A stretch of 64,000 nt of DNA from Pseudomonadota bacterium (GTDB taxonomy: Bacteria; Pseudomonadota; Gammaproteobacteria; Steroidobacterales; JBCBZW01), in NCBI GenBank assembly GCA_039193195.1, contig JBCCWS010000001.1:443338-507337 (forward strand), read 5' to 3'. The notes under the pieces were generated by a model that was given only the letters and a program-made list of their open reading frames with translations, searched no databases and was not told the DNA's origin. Below, piece by piece: positions 8,568 through 17,807 of the stretch. Positions within the stretch are counted from its first letter, which is position 1; the number at the start of each line of letters is the position of its first letter. Made by a program: the position numbers and the translations under genes.

Positions 8568-9356
8568 TCAGGGGGTGGCGGCGGCTCGTGTGAGGGCGGC
8601 GTAGTCAGCCGCCGTCAGCGTTTCTGGTCTCGCACCTGGGTCGAGCCCGGCCGCTTCGATGGTGCTCGCATCCACCAGGCGCTTGAGGGCGTTGCGCAGG
8701 GTCTTGCGGCGCATCGAGAAAGCTTGGCGCACTAGACTGGCAAACAGGGCTGTGTCATCGACTTGCACTGGTGCTCGCCGTGGGATCCGAATGCGCACTA
8801 CGCTGGAATCCACCTTCGGCGGCGGGTTGAACGCGCCAGGTCCCACATGAAAGAGCATTTCCACCTCGCAGACGGCACCGAGCATCACCGACAGGCGGCC
8901 GTAGGTCTTGCTGCCGGGCGTCGCCGCCATTCGAAGGACCACTTCCTTTTGCAGCATGAAGTGCATGTCGATCACATGCCCTCTGAACCCGAGCAAGTGG
9001 AAAATTAGGGGCGTGGAGATGTTGTACGGCAGGTTTCCGCACAGGCGCAGCGGCCCACCGAGCGAATCTGCTAGGTAAGCGTAGTTGAGAGTCAGCGCGT
9101 CGCTCTGAAGGACCGAGAGCCGCTGTGCTGCCCCCGGCAGCTCAGCGAGGGCCGGCGCAAGGTCTCGATCTAGTTCGATCGCGGTGAGGGTCGCGCCGCG
9201 GGCGAGCAACGGCGCGGTCAGCGCACCCTGCCCGGGGCCTATCTCGACTAGACGATCGCTGGGCGCGGGGGCGATCGCATCGACAATTCGCCTCAGCACT
9301 TGCGGGTCGTGCAGGAAGTGTTGGCCGAAGCGTTTGCGCGGAATGTGTTCGCTCAC
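8568..9356 (-). CDS. rsmA: 16S rRNA (adenine1518-N6/adenine1519-N6)-dimethyltransferase
   Basis: A 262-residue KsgA/RsmA that dimethylates two adjacent adenines near the 3' end of 16S rRNA during late 30S assembly. It opens with RKRFGQHFLHD, has the SAM loop EIGPGQGALT at residues 38-47, the catalytic NLPY at residues 108-111 and a late FNPPPKVDSSVV. The start is GTG at 9356, overlapping the pdxA stop as GTGA. Normal length and context. Confidence 0.97.
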   Translation of the reverse strand: MSEHIPRKRFGQHFLHDPQVLRRIVDAIAPAPSDRLVEIGPGQGALTAPLLARGATLTAIELDRDLAPALAELPGAAQRLSVLQSDALTLNYAYLADSLGGPLRLCGNLPYNISTPLIFHLLGFRGHVIDMHFMLQKEVVLRMAATPGSKTYGRLSVMLGAVCEVEMLFHVGPGAFNPPPKVDSSVVRIRIPRRAPVQVDDTALFASLVRQAFSMRRKTLRNALKRLVDASTIEAAGLDPGARPETLTAADYAALTRAAATP

Positions 9357-10339
9357 CGCATGACCAGTTCGCTCGCCAGCAGCAGTGCGCTCAGCAGGCT
9401 GGCGTGCTCCGCGGCGCCCGTGCCGGCGATGTCGAGGGCCGTTCCGTGGTCGACGGAAGTGCGCACGAATGGCAGCCCCAAGGTCACGTTGACCGCCTCA
9501 CCGAAGCCGACGGCCTTGAGCGGGCCGAGGCCTTGGTCGTGGTACATCGCCAGTACCGCGTCGGCATCGGCCAGGGCTCTGGGCGTGAACGCTGTGTCGG
9601 CCGGGAGGGGGCCCACCAAACCGTCGACGCCGCTGTCGCGCAAGCGGGCCAAGGTGGGGGTGATGACGTCTATCTCCTCGCGACCGAGGTGACCGTCTTC
9701 GCCGGCGTGGGGGTTGAGTCCGCACACTAGGATGCGCGGGCGCTGCAGTCCAAAGCGTTCAACGAGGCCTTCGCGGAGCAAGGTAACCGTGCTGGTTAGG
9801 CTTTCCGGCGTCAGGGCATCACTCACCTCGGCGAGCGGGAGGTGGGTGGTGGCGAGCGCCACGCGTAAGCGTCCGGCGGCCAGCAGCATCACCGTGCGTG
9901 GCACTCCGGCGCGATCGGCGAGGAACTCCGTGTGGCCAGTGAACGGCACACCCGCATCGTTGATCACCCCCTTGTGTACCGGAGCAGTCACCAAGGCATG
10001 GCGATTGGGGGATGCACGGCACAAGTCGGTAGCAGCACCGAGCATCTCCAGCACGCTCGCGGCGTTGCCCGTGCTAAGCACGCCGGGCTCGACCCGATCG
10101 CGTACGGAGAAGTGCCAAACGGGCAGGTGCCCCGGGCGATGGGCACCCTCGACCTGTTGCGGCGACTCCACCCGCTCGAGGGTTAAGGTCAGACCGAGTC
10201 GACGGGCCCTCTCATCGAGTACCTCTGCATCGCCAAGGGCGATGAGCGCAGGGAGGCGAACGCTCGGATCTGCCGCTAAGGCTAGGGAAATGTCTGGGCC
10301 GATCCCCGCCGGCTCTCCGGTGCTGAGCAGCAGCGTCAA
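9353..10339 (-). CDS. pdxA: 4-hydroxythreonine-4-phosphate dehydrogenase
   Basis: A 328-residue enzyme of vitamin B6 synthesis that oxidises 4-phosphohydroxy-L-threonine with NAD. It opens with LLLSTGEPAGIGPD and carries the metal/substrate histidines in TGHTEFLAD, AMYHDQGLGPLK and SVDHGTALDIAG. No ATG lies near the homologous start. The best start is TTG at 10339, 16 nt after surA, preceded by GAGGGA; the frame extends upstream only by running into surA. The TTG start is inferred from position and the ribosome site. Confidence 0.93.
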   Translation of the reverse strand: MTLLLSTGEPAGIGPDISLALAADPSVRLPALIALGDAEVLDERARRLGLTLTLERVESPQQVEGAHRPGHLPVWHFSVRDRVEPGVLSTGNAASVLEMLGAATDLCRASPNRHALVTAPVHKGVINDAGVPFTGHTEFLADRAGVPRTVMLLAAGRLRVALATTHLPLAEVSDALTPESLTSTVTLLREGLVERFGLQRPRILVCGLNPHAGEDGHLGREEIDVITPTLARLRDSGVDGLVGPLPADTAFTPRALADADAVLAMYHDQGLGPLKAVGFGEAVNVTLGLPFVRTSVDHGTALDIAGTGAAEHASLLSALLLASELVMR

Positions 10340-10355
10340 GGTTGATCGTCCCTCG

Positions 10356-11678
10356 CTAGGACTCGAGGCGAGTTTCGACGTAGGCCTCGTCGCGCAGCTG
10401 GCGAATCCAGCGCTCGGTCTCCACCACTTGCTTGTCGCGGCGCAGAGCGCGGATTGCCTCCTGACGGGCCACCTCTTCGCTTCGATCGTATTCGCGGAAG
10501 CCGAGCACGCGGATGATGTGCCACCCAAACTGCGTGCGCACGGGCTCGCTCACTTGGCCGGGCTGCAGGCCGTACACCATCTTCTCGAAGTCCGGCACGA
10601 AGGAGCCGGGCGAGGTCCAGCCGAGGTCACCGCCGGCGTTGCCGCTGCCCGGATCCTCCGAGTACTGCTTCGCCATCAGTTCGAAGTCCTCGCCGCCGAC
10701 GATGCGGTCGCGCAGCTCCTGGATGCGGCGATACGCCTGGTTGTTGGTCACCACTTCGTTGGGTTTGATGAGGATGTGCTGGGCGTGGGCCTGCTGCACC
10801 ATCATCTTCGAAGCGCCTCGCGTTTCTTCCAGGCGAATCAGGTGGAATCCGCTACCGCTCGGAATCGGTTGGGACATCTCCCCCGGGGCTAGGCGAGTGA
10901 TCACGTTCACGAACAGGGTCGGCATCTGGGACACGTTCATCCAACCGAGGTCGCCGCCTTCGAGCGCGGTTTGACCTGAGGAGTAACTCACGGCCAGCTG
11001 ACCGAAATCCTCGCCCTCGCCGATGCGATTGCGCAGCTCGTTCGTGCGCTGTCTGGCTTCGGCGATCTCTTCGTTCGATGCGGCGTCCGGTGTCGACACC
11101 AGGATGTGGCTGATCAGGTACTCAATGCTCGTATCGCGGCCCGCCTGCTCGGCGAGGCGACGATCGATCTCGGTCTGCGTGATGTTGATGCGCGACATGA
11201 CATCACGCGCCCGAAGCTGCTCGATGATCATCTCCTGGCGCAGCTGGCGACGGTAGGCAACGTAGTCAATGTTCTGAGCGGCGAGGGCGCGCGGCAGATC
11301 GGCAAAGCTGATGCCGTTGCGCTCTGCAACGGCCGTGAGGGCGCGGTTCAGCTGGTTGTCGTCAATCTGCATGCCGTAGCGCTCCGCGCGCTGTAGCTGG
11401 ATTTGGCGTACTACCAAGCGTTCGAGGACTTGAGTTTCGAAGATGTCCCGCGGGGGGAGCATAGTGCCCTGTTCGCGCAGGCGCTGGCCGATCGTATCGA
11501 TCTCCTCATCTAACTCGCTTTGCAGGACAACCCCTTCGTTGACGATGGCAACGATTCGATCGAGGAGCATGCCTGCGCTCGGCAGCTCCTGAGCGTGGGT
11601 GCTGAGCAGCGAGGTGGCAAATAAGGTGAATAGGGTGATGGCGCCGCGGCGGCGGGTACCGGTGCGGTTGTGACGCAT
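10356..11678 (-). CDS. surA: Periplasmic peptidyl-prolyl isomerase and outer-membrane protein chaperone SurA
   Basis: A 440-residue periplasmic chaperone. A basic n-region and hydrophobic core (residues 1-29, cleavage after THA) are followed by the SurA N-terminal domain beginning LLDRIVAIVNEGVV. Two parvulin domains follow, at about residues 185-285 (ISHILVST, GGDLGW) and 295-395 (AQHILIKP, GGDLGW), and then the C-terminal helix. It carries outer-membrane proteins such as LptD, its neighbour, to the BAM complex. The start ATG at 11678 lies 25 nt after the lptD stop. Confidence 0.96.
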   Translation of the reverse strand: MRHNRTGTRRRGAITLFTLFATSLLSTHAQELPSAGMLLDRIVAIVNEGVVLQSELDEEIDTIGQRLREQGTMLPPRDIFETQVLERLVVRQIQLQRAERYGMQIDDNQLNRALTAVAERNGISFADLPRALAAQNIDYVAYRRQLRQEMIIEQLRARDVMSRINITQTEIDRRLAEQAGRDTSIEYLISHILVSTPDAASNEEIAEARQRTNELRNRIGEGEDFGQLAVSYSSGQTALEGGDLGWMNVSQMPTLFVNVITRLAPGEMSQPIPSGSGFHLIRLEETRGASKMMVQQAHAQHILIKPNEVVTNNQAYRRIQELRDRIVGGEDFELMAKQYSEDPGSGNAGGDLGWTSPGSFVPDFEKMVYGLQPGQVSEPVRTQFGWHIIRVLGFREYDRSEEVARQEAIRALRRDKQVVETERWIRQLRDEAYVETRLES

Positions 11679-11703
11679 GCTGGCTCCGTGACGTTGGGCA
11701 GGG

Positions 11704-13995
11704 CTAAAGGTCTGAATATCCTAGGATACCACGGTCAAGTAGGCGGCTTGTCGCCGACCCGATGCTGGTCAGGCCCTTCAGCGTGAATTGAACGTAAAAT
11801 TGGTTGTCTCGATCCCCGAGGCGGGTGGAGACGAAGTTTCGCTGCACCAGGCGCAGGGCCCAGCAGCAGCTCTCGTAGCCGACGCCGACGAAGCGCTCGA
11901 GGGTCTCCCGCTCATCGAGGGAGTAGTTCCAGCGCCCGACGAACTCCCACCGATTCCCAAGGGGAAAGGCGAAGGAGAGGTCGGTCTGCTCAAGATCATC
12001 ATCGCGAAATCGGTAGCCTACGTTTACAACGCTCCGTTTTCCCGGTCGAAACTGCACGCGAACGGCCGCCTTGTCCCAGCTGCGGGTGCCCGCATCGAAC
12101 TGCAAGCCCACGTCCGCATTCCAGCGGTCCGCCAGGCGCAGGCCCACCTCTGCCAACAGGTCCGAGAGATCGTCCACCTCGGGCCGACCCGCCGGGATGG
12201 TCACGTCCTCGTCAGCAAAGGAGATAATGCTGCCCACCGTGGCCGTGAGGAACTCCTTGCCGTTGTCCTGATCGATGAGTCGTCCGGTCACGCCGACGCT
12301 TACCTGGTTGGCGTCGCCGATGCGATCGGTGCCTGCGAAGCGGTTTGACCGAAACAGCTGAACGAGGTTCAGATCGGGCGCTCCCGTATCGAACACGGGC
12401 AGGTCATCCTGCTCGCGGAAGGGAATGTAGGTGTAGCGAATACGTGGTTCGAGCAGCTGGATCGGGCCACCCTTGCGCGGTTGACGCTCGAAGGTCGCAC
12501 GCGCATCGAGGCTTACGATCGGTAGGGTGCGCGAGGGGCTACTGTCGATGCCAGTCTCCTCTAGATCGGCGAGGGCGTAGCGTGTGTGGGAGACGGTCAC
12601 CGCCGGCAGAACGGTGATCCCGCGGCGGGTGAGCGGCACGGAGAAGGTGCTGGCGGTGTCGAGACGTACGCCCGTGACGCCGTCGGCGCGATCGAAGTTG
12701 ACGAGTTCACCGTCCAGGGCGAAGTCGATGCCCTTCCACAGGTTTGGCCAGCGCCCGCCGCCGACCAGCTGCGGCACCCGTTCGTAGGGTCGCGCTGAGC
12801 GCGGGATGCTGGCGTCCAGGGTTTGAAAGTCCTGCACGCGCGCCAGGAGGTTCCACCTTTCCTCACGCAGGGTCAGGTCCACACGGCGCTCGAGGTGGGT
12901 GATGCTCGCGCCGCTGAGCGAACCGCCGAAATCCTCCAGGTAGTTGCCGTCGGAGGCGCGTGCCAGGTCGGCAGTGAGCGTCAGAACGTCGCTGATGCGG
13001 GTCTGTTGGTAGAGCGTGCCGAAGCTTCGGTTGCGACCGGTTTGATCGTCGTTGCTCAAGAACTCGAAGCGCGCTTCGCCCTCGCTCTTGGGCAACAGGT
13101 AGCGAAAGTCCGTTCGCAGTTGGGTGCCTCGGTCGGTCAATAAGCGCGGCGTGAAAGTGGCATCGATGTTCGGCCGGATGTTCCAGTACCACGGGATGGC
13201 GATATCGGTACCGCTGCGTCTAGACGCGCCGAAGCTCGGCGTCAGCAATCCGCTCTTGCGCTTGTCGCTCAAGGGGAAGGTGAGCCAAGGCGCGTATAGG
13301 ATGGGTACGCCCTGAAAGGTAATGCGGACGTTTCGCGCGGTGCCTACGTCCTTCTCCCGATCCAAGCGAATGTAGGGGGCGCGTAGGCGCCAACCGGAGG
13401 TTTGCTCAGGACAGCCGGTGTAGGTGACATTCTCGAGCACGGCCACGTCGTCGTCGACGCGCCGAATTCGCTCGGCGCCGCCGCGTCCCGGCTGGTCGAG
13501 CAGCTTGAAGCTTGCATCGCTGAAGGACGAGCCGGCGGCGCTCTCGGGGGCGTAGTCCGCAGTTGTGCCATCAATGCGCAGTAGTGGGTCTAGCAAGCGC
13601 ACGTTACCGCTGGCGCGCATGCGCCGAGTTTGCGGGTCGTAGCGCACCTCATCGGCTCGCAGCTGACGGCCTTCGTAGGTCACGGTGACATCGCCGGTGA
13701 GCACCGATTCGCCACGGCTGCTCACCTGGGCCGAGTCCGCCTCTACCAGCACGCGAGTAAGGCTCTCCTCGGGCGCCGGTGGGGGAAGGTCGTCTGCGCC
13801 CGGTGGCGCGAAGCACTGCAAGGGCTCTGCCTGAGCGGCGGCTAGGGCTAGCGTCGAACCAAGCGAGGCGAGTGCCAGGCGAGTCGCCGAGTGCCAAGTG
13901 CTGTGCCCGCCCGCTAAGCTCCGTAGCGTGCGTACAATGGCGCGGTGGCGCGCGCGAGCGTTCGATCCTGGTGGTGGCAGTGCAAGACTCCTCAA
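11704..13995 (-). CDS. lptD: LPS-assembly outer-membrane protein LptD (start uncertain)
   Basis: The beta-barrel that inserts LPS in the outer leaflet. The order is signal peptide ending LAAAQA, mature start EPLQCF, an OstA/LptA-like N-domain (VTYEGRQLRADEVRYDP), then the barrel with APWLTFPLSDKRKSGLLTPSFG. The cysteines expected for the inter-domain disulfides are there: CF near the mature start, GCPEQ, and the adjacent pair in YESCCWALRL. The start is unclear: no ATG lies between the mature region and 14130, which is far inside the divergent amgK. TTG at 13995 is the nearest ordinary candidate and gives about 763 residues, but it still overlaps amgK by 16 nt. A rare ATT at 13938 would leave a compact signal peptide. 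Confidence 0.9.
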   Translation of the reverse strand: MRSLALPPPGSNARARHRAIVRTLRSLAGGHSTWHSATRLALASLGSTLALAAAQAEPLQCFAPPGADDLPPPAPEESLTRVLVEADSAQVSSRGESVLTGDVTVTYEGRQLRADEVRYDPQTRRMRASGNVRLLDPLLRIDGTTADYAPESAAGSSFSDASFKLLDQPGRGGAERIRRVDDDVAVLENVTYTGCPEQTSGWRLRAPYIRLDREKDVGTARNVRITFQGVPILYAPWLTFPLSDKRKSGLLTPSFGASRRSGTDIAIPWYWNIRPNIDATFTPRLLTDRGTQLRTDFRYLLPKSEGEARFEFLSNDDQTGRNRSFGTLYQQTRISDVLTLTADLARASDGNYLEDFGGSLSGASITHLERRVDLTLREERWNLLARVQDFQTLDASIPRSARPYERVPQLVGGGRWPNLWKGIDFALDGELVNFDRADGVTGVRLDTASTFSVPLTRRGITVLPAVTVSHTRYALADLEETGIDSSPSRTLPIVSLDARATFERQPRKGGPIQLLEPRIRYTYIPFREQDDLPVFDTGAPDLNLVQLFRSNRFAGTDRIGDANQVSVGVTGRLIDQDNGKEFLTATVGSIISFADEDVTIPAGRPEVDDLSDLLAEVGLRLADRWNADVGLQFDAGTRSWDKAAVRVQFRPGKRSVVNVGYRFRDDDLEQTDLSFAFPLGNRWEFVGRWNYSLDERETLERFVGVGYESCCWALRLVQRNFVSTRLGDRDNQFYVQFTLKGLTSIGSATSRLLDRGILGYSDL

Positions 13996-15083
13996 GACAG
14001 CGTCAGCTGCGCAACTGGCTGGCCCAATACTTGGGTGAGATTCCCCGGGACGGCTTGGTACCCGCCTCTTCGGATGCGAGTTTCCGGCGCTATTATCGCC
14101 TGACTCTGGGCGACGATGGAGTCTTGCCATCGGGGGGCTTACGTGGCACGGCGCCGTGGCGTGTGCAAGGCACACCCTCGAGCGTCATTCTGATGGATGC
14201 GCCACCACCCCAGGAAGACCTTGGACGTTTCGTCACCCTGGCGCGGCGCCTGCGAACGCTAGGGCTCCATGTGCCGCAGATCTACGCGGCCGATCTCACG
14301 CTTGGCTTCGCCATGGTGAGCGATCTGGGGCCTACCACGTACCTCGCGGCCCTCAAGAGTGATCCTAGAACGGTTGGACCTTTGTACGACGCTGCGATCG
14401 ACGCGCTGGTGAGCCTGCAGTGCGCACCCCCTGAGTTCACCGCCGCCCTTCCGGCTTACGATGAGGCATTGCTGCGGCGTGAGTTGTCTACCCTAGAAGA
14501 CTGGTATCTGCAACACCACCTTCGTTTGCCCGCCGCCTGCCACGCGCCGGTCCTGCACCCGGCAGGTGAGCAACTCGTGGCCTACGCCCTTGCGCAAGCA
14601 CCGGTTGCTGTCCATCGCGACTATCACTCGCGCAACCTCATGTGCAGCGAGCCTCTGCCCGGTGTGGTGGATTTTCAGGACATGGTGCGAGGCGCACCAG
14701 CCTACGATCTCGCCAGCCTTCTGCGCGATTGCTATCTCGAGCTGCCGATCGCGTTCCAGCAACGCTGCCTGCGGCGTTACCAAGAGGGGATCGACGCACA
14801 GGCGAGAGGCCGGGCATCTGTGCCATCCCTCGAGGCTTTGGGCGAGCAGGTCGATTGGGCAGCGATTCAGCGGCACCTGAAGGTGCTCGGGATCTTCGCT
14901 CGCTTGTACTACAGAGATGGTCGCGCCGAGTACTTGCAGTACTTGCCCCGGGTGCGAGCCTACCTGATCGATGCGTGCGCCCGTCACAGGGCCTTCAAGG
15001 CGCTTGGTGAGTTGATTGCGAATCTGGGTGCCGAGGACGATGCGGCGGTGGCCCGCGTGCGCCGCGAGGAGAGCGCTTCGTGA
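13980..15083 (+). CDS. amgK: N-acetylmuramate/N-acetylglucosamine anomeric kinase
   Basis: A phosphotransferase (APH-fold kinase) of about 367 residues that makes MurNAc 1-phosphate in cell-wall recycling. Visible motifs are SSDASFRRYYRL near the start, VAVHRDYHSRNLM (catalytic HxDxxxxN) and GVVDFQDMVRGAPAYDLASLLRD (metal-binding Asp). The assignment to AmgK rests on murU directly downstream (GTGA overlap) and divergent lptD, an arrangement known from Pseudomonas. No ATG is available: GTG codons at 13971, 13974 and 13980 are candidates, none with a clear ribosome site, and the first 100 nt face the uncertain lptD start. Confidence 0.88.
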   Translation: MQDSSRQRQLRNWLAQYLGEIPRDGLVPASSDASFRRYYRLTLGDDGVLPSGGLRGTAPWRVQGTPSSVILMDAPPPQEDLGRFVTLARRLRTLGLHVPQIYAADLTLGFAMVSDLGPTTYLAALKSDPRTVGPLYDAAIDALVSLQCAPPEFTAALPAYDEALLRRELSTLEDWYLQHHLRLPAACHAPVLHPAGEQLVAYALAQAPVAVHRDYHSRNLMCSEPLPGVVDFQDMVRGAPAYDLASLLRDCYLELPIAFQQRCLRRYQEGIDAQARGRASVPSLEALGEQVDWAAIQRHLKVLGIFARLYYRDGRAEYLQYLPRVRAYLIDACARHRAFKALGELIANLGAEDDAAVARVRREESAS

Positions 15084-15778
15084 GGGCAATGGTGTTGGCG
15101 GCGGGGCGAGGCGTGCGCATGCGCCCCCTAACTGACCGCACGCCGAAGCCCCTGCTACGGGTTGGCGGTGAGCCGCTTATCGTGCACCACCTGCGCAGTC
15201 TTCAGTCGATCGGCGTGCGCGACGTGTTGATCAACATCTGTTGGCTAGGTGATCAGATCCGTGAGGTGCTTGGTGACGGTAAACGCTTCGGGTTGCGCAT
15301 CGTGTACTCACCTGAGCCCGAGGGTGCCTTGGAGACCGGGGGAGGGATATTCCGCGCGCTGAGCTGGCTCGGTCAAGGGCCGTTCCTGGTGATCAATGGC
15401 GATGTGTGGGTGGAGGGTCTCGCATCCTGGTGGCAATCCCTCACCATGTGCGAGGGCGACGAGGGTGCTTTGATGCTGGTGCCTTCCCCTTCCTGGAAAG
15501 AGCGCCACGACTTCGCGCTGACCGAGGATGCTCGCGTACGTCGAATCGATCCGAAGTACACCTACGCTGGCGTTGCCTGCCTGTGCGCGGGGTTGTTCAG
15601 GCGGATCGATGTATGCGGCTTCAGTGGCCGCTCGCGCTTTCCTCTCGCTCCATTGCTATTCGACGCGGCTCGGGACGATCGCTTGAGCGGCGCGCTGCAT
15701 CGATATCCCTGGAGTGATGTTGGTACGCCCCAGCGACTCGCCGAGTTGGCACGCGAATTCGGCGAGCGCCAGCCTTGA
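15080..15778 (+). CDS. murU: N-acetylmuramate 1-phosphate uridylyltransferase
   Basis: A 232-residue nucleotidyltransferase converting MurNAc 1-phosphate to UDP-MurNAc, which bypasses de novo UDP-MurNAc synthesis. The N-terminal pyrophosphorylase signature LAAGRGVRMRPLT, PKPLLRVGGEPLI, and the metal-binding VINGDVWVE are intact. GTG start at 15080 overlaps the amgK stop (GTGA). The 23-bp gap to the convergent cheB leaves little room for a terminator, and I see none. Confidence 0.93.
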   Translation: MRAMVLAAGRGVRMRPLTDRTPKPLLRVGGEPLIVHHLRSLQSIGVRDVLINICWLGDQIREVLGDGKRFGLRIVYSPEPEGALETGGGIFRALSWLGQGPFLVINGDVWVEGLASWWQSLTMCEGDEGALMLVPSPSWKERHDFALTEDARVRRIDPKYTYAGVACLCAGLFRRIDVCGFSGRSRFPLAPLLFDAARDDRLSGALHRYPWSDVGTPQRLAELAREFGERQP

Positions 15779-15801
15779 TCTCGCCTATAGTATTCGATTG
15801 C

Positions 15802-16899
15802 TCAGTGGCGAGCTGCGGCGCGTCCGAAGGACTGGACAATTCGGGTGATGCCCTTGAGGTCTGTTTCCTTGGCGACCGCGCCCAGCTTGGCGGCTTCGGC
15901 GGGCATTCCATAGACGACACACGAGCGCTCGCTCTGACCCACTGTCAGTGCCCCAGTGCTACGAAGCTCAGCTAAACCACGGGCCCCGTCGTCTCCCATG
16001 CCCGTCATGATCACGCCGAGGGCGGCATCCCCGGCGGTCTGCGCGACGGAGCGGAATAGGACGTCCACGGACGGGCGGTGTCGCGAGACTAGGGGGCCGT
16101 CCACGATTTGGCAGCTGTAGCAATCGCCGCGCGGGCGCACGATCAGGTGATGACCGCCCGGGGCGATGAGCGCGAGGCCAGGTTCGACCTCATCCCCGCT
16201 TTGCGCTTCGCGCACCTCGAGCTTAGAGACGGCGTTCAAGCGACGGGCGAATGCCGCCGTGAAGTGTTCGGGCATGTGCTGCACGACGACGATGCCATGG
16301 GCCGTATCGTCGAGGTCTTCGAACACGGTCTCTAGCGCTTGCGTGCCTCCGGTAGAGGCGCCGATCGCGACCAAGGGGCTGCGCCGCTTGCTTGCGGAAA
16401 CCGCCAGGCGTTTGGCCGGGAGCACCACATCGGCCGTGTGCCTTTCCTGTCGTCCGATCGGCGGCGCTTGGCGCACCGTGCGCTTGCGTACTGGGGACAG
16501 CTGAACGCTCGCGGCTGCTCGCACCTTGTCCGTGATGATGATCTTGCCCTCTTCGATCGCCGCCGAGGAGCTGAGCTTGGGCTTGCTCATCACATCGACG
16601 GCACCCGCTCGCAGCGCTTCCACGCAGGTTGCGTTCTTGCCGTTGATCAAGGTGGAGCAGATCACTACGGGAATCGGTCGCTGGGACATGATTCGGCGCA
16701 AGAACGAGAGGCCGTCCATGCGCGGCATCTCGATGTCCAGCACGATCACATCCGGCACCCGCTGTTTGATCACGTCGACGGCCTGAAACGGATCGTGGGC
16801 GGTCGCCATGACACGCATGTCCGGTTGGCTATCGATCATCTCGCGCAGTGCCTCACGCACGGTGGCAGAGTCATCGACGATCAGGACCTCGATGCTCAT
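15802..16899 (-). CDS. cheB: Chemotaxis protein-glutamate methylesterase CheB
   Basis: A 365-residue CheB. Receiver domain (about residues 1-120): DD acidic pocket in LIVDDSATVRE, phospho-acceptor Asp in VLDIEMPRMDG, Lys in SKPKL. A linker rich in basic residues follows. The methylesterase domain (about 170-360) has the catalytic Ser in GASTGGTQ, His in VQHMPEHFT and Asp in MTGMGDDGARG. It removes methyl groups from chemoreceptor glutamates and deamidates glutamines. The start overlaps the cheR stop (ATGA). It is the last gene of the che operon. Confidence 0.96.
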   Translation of the reverse strand: MSIEVLIVDDSATVREALREMIDSQPDMRVMATAHDPFQAVDVIKQRVPDVIVLDIEMPRMDGLSFLRRIMSQRPIPVVICSTLINGKNATCVEALRAGAVDVMSKPKLSSSAAIEEGKIIITDKVRAAASVQLSPVRKRTVRQAPPIGRQERHTADVVLPAKRLAVSASKRRSPLVAIGASTGGTQALETVFEDLDDTAHGIVVVQHMPEHFTAAFARRLNAVSKLEVREAQSGDEVEPGLALIAPGGHHLIVRPRGDCYSCQIVDGPLVSRHRPSVDVLFRSVAQTAGDAALGVIMTGMGDDGARGLAELRSTGALTVGQSERSCVVYGMPAEAAKLGAVAKETDLKGITRIVQSFGRAAARH

Positions 16900-17807
16900 C
16901 GAGTACCTCCGCTACGACGCTGGTAGAGCGAAGGCCCGACCGCCTCCATGTCGAGGTCCTTCGCAGGAAAGTGTTCGGAATGTCCGGTGATCAACAGCCC
17001 CCCGGGCGCAAGTCGGTCCCGCAGAGCTCGAACCACCTTGAGCCTATTCGGACTATCGAAGTAGATAAGGCAGTTGCGGATCATGATGACGTCAAATCCG
17101 GTGGCGACTGAGTAGGGTGTCTCCACCAGATTCAGCTGCCGCGAGGTCACGCGGCGTCGCAGGTCGGGCGCTATGCGAACGTACCCGGTCAGCCGACCGT
17201 GGCCGCGCAGGAAGTAGCGCTCGCGCAAGGCTTGATCGAGCGTGTCCACGTCCTTCGCCGGATAGATGGCGTTTTGTACCTGGCGTAGCGCCTGCGCATT
17301 GATATCCGTGGCCAAGATCTCAAAGGCGGGTCCGCCCTGAAGTCGCTGGTATTCGGCCAGCGCGATCGCTAACGTGTACGCCTCCTGGCCGATAGAGGCG
17401 GCTGCACTCCACGTGCGCAGGAGTCGTCCTCCGCGCCGATGGGCGCCAAGAATCTGCGGAAGGTAAACCTGCGTGAGGTACTCAAAGTGGTGAGCCTCGC
17501 GCATGAAGCTGGTGGTCTGCGTGGTCACTGCTTCGCAGATCAGATCGCGCTCCCTACCGATACCCCCCTGCCTGAACAGGTACTCGCAGTAGGCTTCCAG
17601 CGAGTGCTTGCCGAGTTCGCGCATGCGACGCTGAAGGCGGGTCTGCAGCATGGACCGGTGGCGCTCGTCGATGACTAAGCCCCAGTGGTCGAAAATGTAG
17701 CGTGCGAGCATCGCAACGGGTCCCGCGGCGAACGCGCTTGCAGTGATCGGTTGTTGCACTGGTAATGGTCGACGACAAGTTGGATGTACCGGAGCTGAGC
17801 GGTGCAC
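16896..17807 (-). CDS. cheR: Chemotaxis protein methyltransferase CheR (start uncertain)
   Basis: A CheR of up to 303 residues that methylates receptor glutamates using SAM. An N-terminal helical domain (RSMLQTRLQRRMRELG) leads to the SAM-binding domain with LRTWSAAASIGQEAYTLAIAL, ILATDINAQAL and MIRNCLIYFD. The usual C-S/T-G-E loop reads ASIGQEAY, a variant seen in other CheR proteins. The longest frame begins at a GTG (17807) that lies inside a strong hairpin (17797-17831) without a ribosome site. The ATG at 17711 (MLARYIFDHWG) or GTG at 17759 may be the true start; the ATG has GGGA about 10 nt upstream. Overlaps cheB by 4 nt. Confidence 0.9.
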   Translation of the reverse strand: MHRSAPVHPTCRRPLPVQQPITASAFAAGPVAMLARYIFDHWGLVIDERHRSMLQTRLQRRMRELGKHSLEAYCEYLFRQGGIGRERDLICEAVTTQTTSFMREAHHFEYLTQVYLPQILGAHRRGGRLLRTWSAAASIGQEAYTLAIALAEYQRLQGGPAFEILATDINAQALRQVQNAIYPAKDVDTLDQALRERYFLRGHGRLTGYVRIAPDLRRRVTSRQLNLVETPYSVATGFDVIMIRNCLIYFDSPNRLKVVRALRDRLAPGGLLITGHSEHFPAKDLDMEAVGPSLYQRRSGGTR

